From: Membranipora membranacea
Taxonomy: Eukaryota; Bryozoa; Gymnolaemata; Cheilostomatida; Membraniporidae
Direction of reading: 5' to 3'
Length of the DNA: 64,000 nt
Assembly (NCBI GenBank): GCA_914767715.1
Contig: OU612065.1
Span: 35,216,001-35,280,000 of the forward strand
A program made the position numbers and the translations under genes. Shown here one piece after another: positions 13,945 through 29,700 of this stretch; positions within the stretch are counted from its first letter, which is position 1, and each line of letters begins with the position of its first letter. The notes below the pieces were generated by a model that saw only the letters and a program-made list of their open reading frames with translations, did no database searches and was not told where the DNA came from.

Positions 13945-13990
13945 TGACGTCAAATGATCTGCCTTCTCATTGGTCAATTCAGATTATAAG
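13945..13990 (+). promoter_or_regulatory. EGR core promoter: CRE, inverted CCAAT box, TATA-like box
   Basis: A second perfect CRE TGACGTCA occupies 13945-13952, exactly 300 bases after the upstream one. It is followed by an inverted CCAAT box (ATTGG, 13969-13973) and ATTATAAG at 13983-13990, which could place transcription start near 14015-14025 and give a 5' UTR of about 155 bases. The start site is inferred. A second TATA-like word at 14150 lies too close to the initiation codon to be the main one. Confidence 0.55.
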
Positions 13991-14175
13991 CCGTAGATAA
14001 ATATCGCTTGGGAAACACCATTCACGATCATTATTGCAAAGAGTGCCACTGCTAACAGTTGTGTGTTTGCTTCCTATCAGTAATGAGAAAGACAATAGAC
14101 AATCATTAATACATTGTGTTTCATGTAATGGATACAGGTGGACAACAAATATAAAAGAGTAAACACAACATCAAG

Positions 14176-16728
<2,553 letters not shown>

Positions 16729-17080
16729 ACCGCTTCTATCATATCCAGTTCTATTATCAAGATTTTGTAAATCAATACCTGAGCTTGACTCAGAAAAAGT
16801 GCCTAGGCCCAACCAAAAACAAAATTAATGATTTTTGGCATAACTAGGGAAATTTTTTATCAGGAATTAGCTAAATAACAATTACGGAGAAGTATCTCCT
16901 GTATTAATTCATGATTTATTGTACAGTTTATAAGGATCTATATTCGTAGATAGATTTCAATTAATTTTATTGTGCCTGAGCTGGTTCTCGGCACTAAATT
17001 ATTTTTGTTATATTAAATAGAGCCATGTATTGGATGGAACCATGTATTGTCAATTAGCATATACTTTTCTCTGGCAGAAA

Positions 17081-17086
17081 AATAAA
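17081..17086 (+). terminator. EGR polyadenylation signal
   Basis: AATAAA is located about 350 bases after the EGR stop codon. Cleavage would fall near 17100, almost exactly where the convergent ADO transcript should also end. Confidence 0.6.
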
Positions 17087-17116
17087 CTATGCTCCGAAAC
17101 AAATTCAACATGACTA

Positions 17117-17122
17117 TTTATT
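17117..17122 (-). terminator. ADO polyadenylation signal
   Basis: TTTATT on the plus strand is AATAAA on the minus strand, 155 bases beyond the ADO stop codon. It lies only 31 bases from the opposing EGR signal, so the two 3' ends probably abut or overlap. Confidence 0.6.
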
Positions 17123-17276
17123 CATAGATATTGGTTAACAATAACAGTTTCATAAGGAAGGAAACCATGATACCGTGACGTTGTCTCGTAGAAAAAACCA
17201 TATTCTAATAGACAAATATAAGAAAAATTGAGTGTTGATGACAAGGCACATTTTTTGTTGCCAAAATATTGCTTTG

Positions 17277-19802
17277 CTAACTAACGGGTATTTGAGGACC
17301 AATATAAGGAGCATCTGCACACCAATACCAAGGAGGACAACTAATTTCTAATAATGTATGAATGTCATTTACATGATCGCTGCTTTCTATCTGAAAATAA
17401 TGGCATGTATGCTGGGTTCCATCTGAATATGGCGGTGCCAGAAAGTCTATAAAAGCGGCTGGTCCATCTATGGCAGTGATGGTGTGGATGTTGCCTTGCT
17501 CGGGTTGTAAAGCTGCTGTTTCACTATCATGCTCCGTCAGAATCTTATCAGGTTGTTTGTTTGCCCCCACCCGTAACCTCTTCCTGTTGTAATCTCCACT
17601 CGATCGAAGGTCCGCGTTACCTTGAGTGTTACTGTCATGGAAGCTTTTCTCCCAAATTTTCGAGTAGCTAGTGAGAAGTAATTTGCCGGATATACACTTT
17701 ATAAAGCCATGCATGTTCGGATGATCATGTAAAGGGAGTGAGCTGCCTTCCTTCAGTGCAAATATGCTAGATGCCACCGAGGTTTGATCATCATATATAT
17801 GTATATAAGTGACAGGAGCTCCTAAAATACAAAAACACAATTGAATTAAACCTTTTGTAAATAGTTTTGAATGGTGCATGCCTTTCAGAAGTTCCTCAGA
17901 TGTAGTATTCATTTAATTAAATACACAACTGGCGAAGATGGGCCAAAAATAGTGTATCATGATTGGGTTATAATATGAACGATCCGAAATGGTAGATGTT
18001 GGACATAAACAGAATCCAAAACAAAGGTGCACCACAACAGTTAAGCGTAGATTTGAGCACTAAAGTGAACAGAAACTAACAGTCAAATTTAGATTTGGGC
18101 ACTAACGTGAATACCCGTATCATTGGGTCACCAAGGTTATGTTGAGACTCAAGCCGAAAGGGACCAATCAAAGTTTGATTGCAATGGTGATGTTAAACAC
18201 TCACATCTGCAATCCTAATTTCCCGTATCCACTGAAGAATATGCAATGGAATTGGCGAAAGCTGTGTTATAGCCTGGGCTAGGGATGACCACACTTTTTG
18301 GGAGTGAGGCCACATAAATGATATTTGACGGTGCGGAGGCCACAAAAGTAGTGCCATTATGTAGGCACATATAGTAAACATAGGCCTACAACAACAACAA
18401 CACACTCACAGATCATGAAGAAGCCCCACTAAATTTATTATATATTCATTTACATATTCACATTATAAAATTAGGAAGTGGGGATCACAAAGAATAGTAT
18501 GCAAATTTTCAGCAAATTCTACAAAAATAATAGTGGTATCTCTTGGGAAGTAGAGTGTGTTTTAGAGCAGTTTCACAACAGTTCAACAAATAGGCGGGAA
18601 CTCATGGACTGGGATTTAGTGGATATTCCTCCCCATCCGCTTTAACCGAACATCCAACAGATGCTGTTTGTGAGGCTAATTTGAAAAAGTGCTTGGACCC
18701 TTATCTACACCCTTTGGCTAATTTTCAACATTCACCTGACGATAAATCAAATGACCGTGGTAGAAAAATTTTGTTCGTTCAGCTGGTTGTATAAAAAGCG
18801 AAAACAAAATTGATTAAGGTCTCTAATGGGATTGTTGATTGACATATATTTCTCATTTATGTCACACGTTCATCTGCTATGTGGCCTTACTGAACATCTG
18901 AATAATACATACAACACCAGGAGGTGTGAATGAGTGACAAGTACAAGTAGCAAAATCGTCAAACGGCCCATGCTTGGTCAGATGTCGCCATCAAGTAACT
19001 AGTGTACCTGTGGTTTTTTTTGGACATCATTGATCTAGCTTATCAGACATAAGCCCTTGGATGTTGCGCGCGGGCAAGGAGTTAACTCTTTGGTGTGGGT
19101 AAACTAGCAAATCCTTTGCAACCAAGCTTGGAAGACGCATATCACGACATTTGTGCTCATATACTGCAGGGATTGTCAAGTGCATCTGAATGATAAACCA
19201 TTTTGAAAGTTGCAATATGTGTTGGAGGTAGTAGCATAAGTAGTTGGAAGTAGAAGGATCAGCAATTTTCAATCAATGGTGGAACTTTGAATATCCATAT
19301 TTTTCAAATGATGTGTCTTACTCTGTGGTCATGGGTGGTTTACAAATAACAAGGCAAGGTATGTGCTTGCGAATACCATGTGCCCATATATATGTATCAT
19401 TGCATTTAAGTTGTTGCTGAGAGAGAATGAGGCCATAGAAAGTAGTGGGAAGTGGCAAATACATGCTTCATCATGGTGTTGTCTATCTATCTATTCTATG
19501 TATGTAGGATGTGTGGGCACCACCACCCACTTTCCCACCTGCTGTGGCTTCACTCACTCAAGACAACAACCTCACAGAACCATGATCTTCATTGTTAGAT
19601 TGGAATGTTACCCACTTTTTGAAGATATCACCATCATAGTCTCATCATTGAAATTTACATCTTCTTTGTTGATAGAAGAGACTGCCTTGCAGATATCATT
19701 CACCATTGGTAGATAGTTGAGGGATTTCTCCCTTCCTGTTGAGTTTACAAGTTTCTTGATGAGCTGCAGAGCAGAAAAAACTTTGTTACTACCTGCTGCC
19801 AT
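17277..19802 (-). CDS. ADO: 2-aminoethanethiol (cysteamine) / N-terminal cysteine dioxygenase, two exons
   Basis: This non-haem iron thiol dioxygenase adds O2 to cysteamine and to N-terminal cysteines; in animals and plants the latter reaction feeds an oxygen-sensing N-degron pathway. Exons are 19802-19616 and 17821-17277, joined in phase (A|GA) to give 243 residues against about 270 in human. The PCO/ADO cupin is complete: VTYIHIY opens it, the iron-binding histidines are His94 and His96 in LPLHDHPNMHG and His175 in GNIH, followed by GPAAFIDFLAPPY. Cys202 and Tyr204 in TCHYF match the Cys-Tyr pair that forms a covalent cross-link in mammalian ADO. The first exon supplies a helical N-terminus with a VNFNDE segment aligning to human LNIAPR. 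The donor GTGGGT is imperfect but is the only one that keeps frame. Human ADO is intronless, so this intron is a difference. The gene lies tail to tail with EGR and downstream of FNTA on the same strand. Confidence 0.93.
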
Positions 19803-20295
19803 ATCAAATTCATTTGCAATTTAGATTTAAATTTAAAATGGAACCAAAAAAAGAATTTTGCAGCCAAGGAGATTATAGTTACACATTTCCAAAGTCAGGA
19901 TATATTGACCTTTCAAGGTTAGTCAAGCACCCAATCATATTAATCGAATTGAGGATTTAACCAATCACAACACTATACTGAAGGCAAATACACTACATAT
20001 TCTAAAGATATAGATAGTGGACAACTCCTAATTGGCCATACAGCTGGATAGTATGATATCAACAAACTGCAACTTCTCTAGCTTGCACATCTTAGAGGAG
20101 TTATTTTTGGCATTCTTTGCCAATTAAGGCCAGGGCTCTCAAAACTCTTTTGGCAAACTAGGAACCGGCCTTCTGATGTGACTTCCCTAACCCTTAGGCT
20201 ATTTATTTGCTCAGGTATCTCTAAGCAATTTGGTAATTCTCACCCGCACTAGGAGAAAAGAGCATAGCCAAATTAAAGTGTTAAGGCTAATCAGT
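19803..20295. other. gap between ADO start and FNTA 3' end
   Basis: About 490 bases separate the ADO initiation codon from the likely FNTA polyadenylation signal on the same strand. The gap must contain the ADO promoter unless the two are co-transcribed. It is AT-rich with no clear TATA or CpG-dense promoter on the minus strand. Confidence 0.45.
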
Positions 20296-20301
20296 TTTAT
20301 T
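20296..20301 (-). terminator. candidate FNTA polyadenylation signal
   Basis: TTTATT on the plus strand reads AATAAA on the minus strand, about 425 bases beyond the FNTA stop. Confidence 0.45.
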
Positions 20302-20726
20302 TTAAACAAATATATACACACTTATAGCCCCAGATGAGCAGAAAAATACGTAGGAAATGTCAGTTAACTCTCCCAGTTATTAAAAAAAAATCTTTGGCAC
20401 TGTTGACAAAATTGTGATGCCGCATTGTATTATAAGGACCAAATACATATTGGTGTTCCATGTGCTTGTTTAGTGACCTCTTCTAGCTACATAAACAATA
20501 TTAAGACGATGAGAAAACATTTGTCAATAAAGCTCAGATTGATTCAGATATAAGATTACGGTTGACCGCCATATTGGTGAAGGAAGGATGTGAAGACTAG
20601 ACAACTATTTACAGGTGCCCCCTTCTATTTTTCTCTACACCCACTTGTCTCATGCATATTTTGACCCCACCAATCAATGTATATGTCAATATAATGAAGT
20701 TTATGTTTAGAATGAACATGTATTCT

Positions 20727-23700
20727 TCAGTCGGAGGACGGTTCTGCCAGGACTCTGTACTTCTCCTCTAAGGCATCACCTCTGTATGTCCAGTAAGCAG
20801 CTCTTATCGTATCAAACTCCATAGCTAACTCTGCACATAACTACAATCATAGAACCACACAGTCAGCTACGATATAATGAGAAAGTATCAAAAACCTCAA
20901 GATGCTGGAAACTATATCAACTGTTTGCCCAGGACAATGTTGTGAAACACCTGTTCTCACTTAGACAAGATGAATTTTGTTCAATATAAATTTTAGTTTC
21001 AATATTCAAAACGCAAATTTTTTCAATATTTTAAGAGATCGATTTTGCTGATTATTTATATCCTAGACAACCAAAATTAAGATGTTGTGTAACTCAAGAA
21101 ATGAAGCCATGACGAAACAAAATACTAAAAAAATGATGTCAGCAGGTTTTTTTCCTTTGCTACTATTATGAGCCTACAATCCATCAAATCCGATCAGATA
21201 CCAACAGTCTTGATCAAAAGTTTTGTAACGTTAGCCACTCGTTTACAAAACAGAGTAATTACAACAATTATTGAGTTGTACAATGCTGGCACTAAGCCTG
21301 CAAACTTACTGTCACCAACCAGCTTCGCTATGTTCGAATGAGGAAATGATGTTTCAGCATCATTGATAGCGGCTTGAAATTAACTAATATTCAAGTAGAG
21401 CAATTGGTTTTGCAGCTAATGACATATCTCATAGCGACATTTTTTGAGACAACTATAGTTTGGTAATAAAAATAAGCCTAGTCTAATAATAGCTTGCCAT
21501 CATCGCTGTCAATGCAGTAAACTAATGAGGAAAAAAGAAGTAATCTCCGAGGAACAATATGATTTGCATTTTACAAGTTCCGCAAAAAAGTGTGCTGTCA
21601 TTTCCTAGTAAACAGTTAATTTTATTGGGCATCTTTTTGATGTGGAATCAATTACAGATGAATGTTTCCTCGTCCAAATTATTTTGAATTATAAAACCAT
21701 GAAGTAAATAAAAGGGATTCCCCCATGTACTTGTTGACGAAACCCTAGCCAACTAAAGCCCTGAGACTTATTGGATGAACATATTGGTCTTTGACTTTGA
21801 TAGAATGGAAGGTGCCGTTTTACCCTCATACTTGTGCACAATTTGAAAAACGCGTTGTTTGAAAAACCTATCCCTTTTTTGTGAATGATAGAGGCTTCTA
21901 AACCACCTTGTGTCTATCCCGTTGTGTTTTTTTCACAGTTTTCTGTTTAAACTGTCAGTACTATTAGGTCATGTTTGGAATGGTTTTAAAGATCTTAGGT
22001 TGAAAAGCAGCAACACCCCAGCTCTTCATATAATCCTCAGATGACCCAAAAAATTCACACAGTTATATACACTGACACATACCTAACCATTCACAGAATT
22101 CTTGTGTGAAATAGCCCCGAGAGTACATCTGCAGCTCTCAAAGCAATAGATAGACAAATACTGTCCATCTAGGCTCCGGACAATCATAAGGTAGAATACT
22201 TTTTCATTACTTTTTCATATGAGATTTTCAAATGGATGAGACTATTTTTAGACATTTATTTTTGCCTAAATTTAATTGCTATCAACCTTGCAGCTAGGAT
22301 GAATACTTGGAAATGCCGATAAACTGAATTTCAAATTTCGACCCGACCTCTCAGAGACTAAGTTGTTGCGTCTCAGACGGTTTTTAAACTAAACTAACAA
22401 CCTGAGCTGTGCTGGGGTCCAAATCCCTCATGCAAAAATCAAATTTGTTTTTTTCATTTGACGTTTATCAAATAATTTTTAGTTATTCTACTACTATCAA
22501 CATTTGGTGCATTGCTACGGAGCAACGGTTGATAGATGCGGGTAGAACGTTCAGATTGCCTACGCAATTAGAAGTAGGAATGAGGTTTGTTCTGCTCCTT
22601 CTGCAGGTCTTACACCCATTCAACCCCGCCTCCAAACCCACCATAGGTATAAAGCACAACCCTACCCCCAATCATATGAAGAAAAATTCTAAATACTTTA
22701 GTTGACATGGTAGTGCATACCAAACAAATTTGTTGTCTATTACATCAAACGAAATATTTTTCCCGCAAGGGGGCGTGCCCGCCCATTTTTAGTCTCTTCA
22801 TGATTTAGAACAAAATCCTGTGGCACAATCATCAAACTGCAGGTGCCACCCATCCACACACATACAGCCAAGCTTATCGCTAGATCTAGCTGTCTAAAAA
22901 CCATCTTACCATCGGCTCTCCCACTTTCTCCTATCATATATCAGGCTTTATGGTTTTTTTAATGAAACTCTATACTAGTAATCCTGGTTTAATATTACAT
23001 AATGACATACATTGACAGTCTATCCATTAATAGTTTTGGATGGTCAGTGGAAATTAGAGTAGCACTCATTATTGACCTTAAAAACTACGGTGGTAGGAGG
23101 ACTATGTGTTGACGAAAAACAAAAGGAATAGGTGCATGGCACCGACAAGTTGGATACATTATTCCTTGGTGGCACATGATTTTCTGTCTATGGGGTGGCA
23201 TCTAGAAGAAATCCTAACAACCTCAATCCATCAATATATAGTTCTATCATTGATTAACATAACAGGAATGATAAAAGCATGCCGTCTCATTTCCCATTTC
23301 AGGTTGGATGAACTTTCGATCATACCGTAATGAATATGATTATCTCACCTCGAGAGCCCGATCAAGGCTAGACTGATTCTCGGCTGGGTTTTCCCGAACT
23401 GCCTCTTCGCTGATATCGACTAACATACTAAGCAGGTGGGGCGATCGGCATTTACCGTCATATAACCGCTCGCAAAACTCGCAAGCTTTAGGCTGGCTCT
23501 TATAAGAACTCAGTGTTACGATCCTGCATAAGTGAAAACAAAGCATTATACAACAGCCATCCCTAATATTCAACGTATTTATAAAAACATTAATATTCAT
23601 ACAATTAATTTCCAGAGGAAGAAAACACGAACAGTGCTGACAAGTTCATAGAATTTACATACATTATCATACCACATTATTCAGCCAACCGATATTTTAT

Positions 23701-26700
23701 AGAAATCCAGAACTATTGTCAGCAGTAGCACCCACCCCTGGACATAAGACAACTTGGAGTTTTTGGTTGTGCTATTCTTGGCACCTCTTGTAAAACATTC
23801 TTTCAGGTGATGATTGATGTTATTAAAAGCCATAAACAATGGCCGACATTTTTACAACTCTTATTTGACATGCTTCATATCGGCTAGAGTAGATTCTATA
23901 AAACTACGCTCACCAACTTGGAGAGTTTTTCTATGAATCAGGCTTGAATTGAGGTTAGCATAGCATAAGTGGACCAGTATGCAGGGGTCATACTGGGACT
24001 TGGGAATAGGGGTGTGTTGGATATGGTAATTAAACAACCTGATATTGACGGCTGAAGAGTTTCGACAAAGTATATATATATATAGTGTAGTATATGTATA
24101 TATATAAATGTACAACATAGACTGGGAATACCATGTGAGAGATGATAGTAAAAGAGAAGAAGCCAAAATAGAGGGAACATCAGTAGGCATGAGAAGACGA
24201 TGGCTTCAATGGTATGGGCATGTCTGCAGGAGAGATAGAGAGGAAGATATAAGGATGGTTATAGAAATGAGGACACAGGGAAAAAGCTGAAGAGAGAGAG
24301 GACTAAAAAAGATGGTTAGATACTGTTAAAGAACGATTGGGCCTCTCAGATGAAGATATTGATTACAGTATAAGATGGCACTCGCTGAAAGAGCTTGGTG
24401 CCCTGCAGGACCACCCACCTTCCGGAACTCGGTGCAGGTCCGGACCAGGAGAGAGTTAGGTGAGAAGGTGGGCATATATAAATAAGGGCCCCAGGTAACA
24501 GTTTTATCCGCTGCGTCATAAAAGCGGGGGTAGTTGTAACACTTTCATAAACACATTGTAAGTGGTCAGCGTAGCGGCTTACAAACACCAAGAATGGGAA
24601 AGTGATTGTAGTGCTCTGGTATTTACACCAAGACACCCTGGTCTGGCCCTCAACATTCTCTTTCCCGCTCTCCATTTAACTCAAGGTACCCTTATTTTTT
24701 TTAACCAGCAGCTTGACATGAAAAAGGAAATCGACGTTCCTAAAAACCTTTGATGACCGTTAGATGTGTGGTAAGCAAAGAATGTCTCGACCTACCCTCG
24801 CAAATAATTCCACGGGCTCTCATTATTCCTTGCCTTCGAGATGATACTTGTGGCATATCTGTAACAGATCAAAGTTTAATGGTTACAAACAAAATGATCT
24901 CATAGTAATGTGTGTAAAAGGCAGATAACAAAAGTGTAATGAATAATGGAGGAAAATAGATAATCACATCATCAACATATCAGGAAGGCTGTCAAACTTT
25001 AACAATAATGCAGCGATGGCAGCATATGTACAATCCCTCCTCACAGCAGATACAGTAATTTCCAACAATATCGACTGAAGTGTGGCAAATTTTCAATTTG
25101 TAAACAACAGAGCATAGCATTGAACCTTTTCTAGACCCTCATTTTGATCCATTCTTGTTGTAGCAGGAAAGAGACATAAATATTGGCAAATTACCAAGAT
25201 ATATAGTCAATGTAAACATTGATGAATATGTCTGTGTGACTCAAATAGCTTGCATTGTATATATGTATGAGTAAAACATGCGTAGCCATTTTGAGTCACA
25301 TCCAATTTTTTATCAGTATCGGAACCAGCTACTGCCTTTGACGTCACGAAAAGTCAGAGATCGATTGGCCAAAGATGTGTGAAATACTGGATAATTTACA
25401 ACGGCCGTTAGGCACTATAAATGATTTAATGAAAAGCAGAAAATTTAAAACTATCCATGCAAATTCCACAGTAATACTTTTGAAGATCATCAAACGGAAA
25501 ATTAACACTGCATGTCATATGGGAAAAGTGTTCGGGTCTTATTACCCTGAAAAGATTTCGAAATGACATCGTCACAAAACAATTATCTCAATTGGGCAAG
25601 AGCCCTGATAGCTTCCTTCCGAAAAGATGCATGCAGATAAAATTTGTATAGCATAAAACAGCAAATTTGCGTTGGACGTCGTGAATTGCAGCATATCCCT
25701 GAGACACTAGGAGTTCAGAGTTTACAATTGATGCAATCGAAAATCTGTTAAAACCCCTTAACAGCTTGTAGGTCAAACAGCCTCTAGGTATCTGGGTTTC
25801 TTAAGTTTTTACTCATTGCCCAACAATTAACATAGTGATGATGATAATTTTCTAGAAAACACTGATGCAATGACTTCCAGATTGCTACGGAGTTGAATAA
25901 ACCACATCAACTCACTATTTGATTTGTGAATGGAGAAACATTTCATTTGACACATTCAGTTTCTAACAGATAGTCTCTACCAGGTAGACCTTTATCTCAG
26001 TCAGGCAGCTCTAAGGCTTTCACCTGACGGGGAGGCCATCGAGACAATTATACCATAAATCAAGTTAAATTATACAGTATGTCTCATAAGAACTGTTCGG
26101 TAGACCACAAACTTTTGATAGGATACAGAAAGGATGGCAATATGGAATCCATAATCCAGGACATTAATCATGATCATAGAAGCGAAGAGGAAAACTTCTC
26201 AGCCAAAGCCAGAGTCAATGACATTCTGATAGAATACGAGCATATTCAACTCAGTGATGACATCATAGATGACAGCTATGGCTCTATATGCAGACGAGAC
26301 AAGTTCTTATCTATGCATACTAGTCAAGTTATTATAAGCTAGAGTTTAATTTAGCTTATTTGGGGTGTGTCTTATGTTAGCTAGCAAAGTTTTGGCTAGC
26401 CGAGTGGGAGTCTATAAATACAGAGATAGGGAGTTAATGTTAGCTAGCCTTAAATTTGGCCCTTCAAGCTTATGTGAAATGGCGAACTTTTCCTGCTGGG
26501 TAGGACATGACAAGAAGATGGTGTTGTGGGGCCATTTGGCTGAGCAAAGTGAAATGAAATAAAAATATATAAAATGTGGCGCCTATTTGTCTAACTGATA
26601 AAAAGAAAGCAGGAGCTGATGAAGCCCCTTCCCAATGATTTAGCTATTGTATCATAATTAGTGCGACTTACGTACTCTACTCTTATTCTCTTGGACTGTA

Positions 26701-29700
26701 ACTATGGACCAGGATTCTATATCTGTCAGCAAAGTTTCTGTACTTAGGAAGCCAACTTATTTTCAACAAACTCTTCATGAGCATGATAACTAGGTATCCT
26801 GGAGACACAAAAAAAAGTGGGGCAAAGCTCTTTCCTGTTAGATTCTGATGATTTTTTAATTAACAAACACAGAATATTCACAGCTGGTCCTTCAGGAATA
26901 TATAGTTGGGATATTTCTCATTATACCCTAGATGAGTAAACATTAGCTAGACTTTAGTTTAGCCAGTGTGGGGGAAGACTTAATGTTAGCTAGCTCTTTA
27001 TATTGGTGAGAAGAAATGGGAGTCTATATAGAGTAAAGAGGATGAGTAAGTGTCATGGTAAGTTAAATTCGGCTATTTCAAGCCTGTGTAAAATGGTGAA
27101 CTTTTCCTTCAGCGAATAACTTACTCCTCCAGGGTAGCTTCACTCCGGTTTTTTTTTACAAAGAGTCTAAGAGTTCTATTCCAATTCATGTTTCCATGCA
27201 TTTCACTGTGATTATTACTTATGGATAATACTGTGGCATATCAACTAAAAAGTGTTACTGTATAAGAATGTCATAAATAACTCTTATTGTAATTTTATTC
27301 ACCGCTATCTGACATTCCATATCCCTGCCCGGTAGATGCTACATTTTTCAGTTTGAAGCCTTAGAAGCTCCAGCAGAGTCGGATTAGGAAAAGACACCGA
27401 TAGCCCATTTGGTTACAAGACAAAAGTTCTAATCCAAAGATTATAGTAGATAAATAGTAGACATAAGCTCTTAAATCTTCATCGAAACCTTGACACAAAA
27501 CCTTCCACGAACTTTTGACATAGTGACTCAAAGTCCTTTCTTACTGATGAATGAGATGTCAAACTATGAGCCTATGACGCAAAAGAGAATATTTGACAAG
27601 AAAAGTACTGGCCCAATCTTTCAAGATCCCTACATTCAACTTTCAAACATACTGGCTCCAAAAATATCGTTTTATCAACTGTTAAATGGTTTTATAGCTC
27701 AACCAATGCTGCGATACTCAACCCGAGAAAGAATTTCAATCATGCCAAAGAATTTTTTTGGAAGGCTTTTCAAGAATCTGACTACAGCGCACACAAACCC
27801 GTGCGTTTCCTTTACAGTCATGGGGAGGCAACTCTTAATTCATTCACTTTGTTGCCAAGACTTAAAACATTACAAATAAACACATCCCCCCACATCTGCA
27901 TCTAAAATCAGAGTAAATAGAGTGAAGTTGAAGTTTATGCAACATAAATTTCCAATAAAGTTAAAAAAGGCACAGTCTGCTCCACGACTCCGCAGTCCTG
28001 CTCATCTGTGTGTGACCCATTAAACCAAACCTGATAAGATCCATGTCTGCCCGTCTCTAATTTATGGGTGAACTAAACACTAAACCTGAAAACAGGGCAT
28101 GACTAGACATAAACAGTGAATCTTCAGCACAACCACTCATGTAGCAAGGTCATTCTCTCTCAGGAATTTTGGGCACAACCAGTTATAAATTTTTACCGCA
28201 GATGGTTTAGCGGTCAAATCTCTTGCAAGAGAGTAAAACCACTGCCACTTCTCTACCATCCATCATACTAGCTGTAAAATAGTTTGCAGTTCAAAAACAA
28301 TTTATCAATATCATCTATTATTATATTACTTGTTATGATCCCAATGCCTAGATGAGCGGTTCACACTGAACTGACTGACAGTTTGCTCAATTTTCTGTAT
28401 AAAATATTCATTGTCAATAATATTGTAGCACTTAGTAAAGTTGAAGGTAAGAGCAGTAAAGTGTTCGAAGGAGAAAAGTTTGCCTTTTGAGCATTCTTGA
28501 AATAGTGAATCTTCTGACTAGCCTACATAATCTCGAAACCTTTTCTCATACTTATTACTTTGTATAAAATCTCACCTTAGCCGTTGAAAATTATAAGTGC
28601 TAGCTAAGATTAGGTCACCCATAATTAGCTAAACTTAACGTTAGCTAATATTAACTTCTCTAAGGTAAGCTAGAGTTAGGATACTAGTTAGCGAAATGAT
28701 TCTTACGCTGTAACAAGACCACTGAATCCTGCGCTTGACCTCAAAAATGAGAATGTAAGAAACGACTACAAGTTTTAATTTTAAGCTACATGAAGATTGT
28801 CAGACGTTGGCCTTAATGACGCGATGAGGGAAGGTTATCATATAATAATCTCTTGTAATCCTCCATGTTTTTACTGCCATTAACCTTGCCGGCAGCAGAC
28901 AGGGGAAGTATTTTGCTTAAGCTGACTTATTTCCACAGCATACTGCGTTGTTCTTGACGTAACGATTATAGGGGGAGGGTGCATTGTCATCACTATAAGT
29001 AAGATAATTCAACCTAGAGCTGTGTGTAGGCTGTTCGACCTTTGAAAGTCAGCCACTCAACCAATTAAAAGACGGAAAAAGAAGATAGATGTCACATTTC
29101 TATGGTTATATCAAAGTGTGAGGATCATAATTTGAAAAGAAGAAAAACAATTCCACAACAATAGAGATTGTTCCAATTTTCTATGTCTTCCAAAACCAAA
29201 TACTAAACACCATTCGCCAATTGTTTAATTATAGTATAATTTAATTATAGTATTATTTAATAGATTTTGTTGATGTTGTTTTGGCATTGGATATCAAATA
29301 AATATGTAAACATTTTCGATAATACAGTAAACATGTTGTTATATGAATCACTATTGATAGGTTTTAGCGGCTGACATATTTTACCATATTATATATAGAG
29401 AGAGTGGGAATTACCTCCCTCGCCAATATTCCACTGTGCTTTTGATTTCTCTTTCATTTCATAACATCATCGGTGTCCTTATTTTTTCACCAAAATCTCT
29501 TCATATACAGACCTGCTAGGTGGAAATCCTAAACATTTATTGCAATTTTTGTAATCGTGTACTTATGCTTCCATGTATTCGCCTGGATTTTATTAGAAAA
29601 GGTATCATCAGTTGAGGCCCCAGTGTTTTAGTTATTGTAAGTTGCAAGATTAAGTCGGGGATGATTGAGAATCCCATGGAGGATTAATAATTGATAATCC

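Noticed and set aside
14148-14160. TATAAAAG-like word just before the EGR start codon
   Set aside because: Start would fall at or beyond the initiation codon; the upstream ATTATAAG with CCAAT and CRE fits better.
17822-17912. Upstream in-frame extension of the second ADO exon with its own ATG
   Set aside because: It lies before a strong TTTTGTATTTTAG acceptor and lacks similarity to ADO, whereas the exon at 19616-19802 supplies a matching N-terminus in phase.
26079-26342. 87-codon plus-strand ORF ([17 protein letters not shown])
   Set aside because: Composition looks protein-like, but I recognise no family and its end runs straight into a MITE copy. No supporting neighbour exon.
27490-27879. 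129-codon plus-strand ORF in FNTA intron 5
   Set aside because: No family resemblance, no splice partner, antisense to FNTA; chance open frame in AT-rich DNA is more likely.
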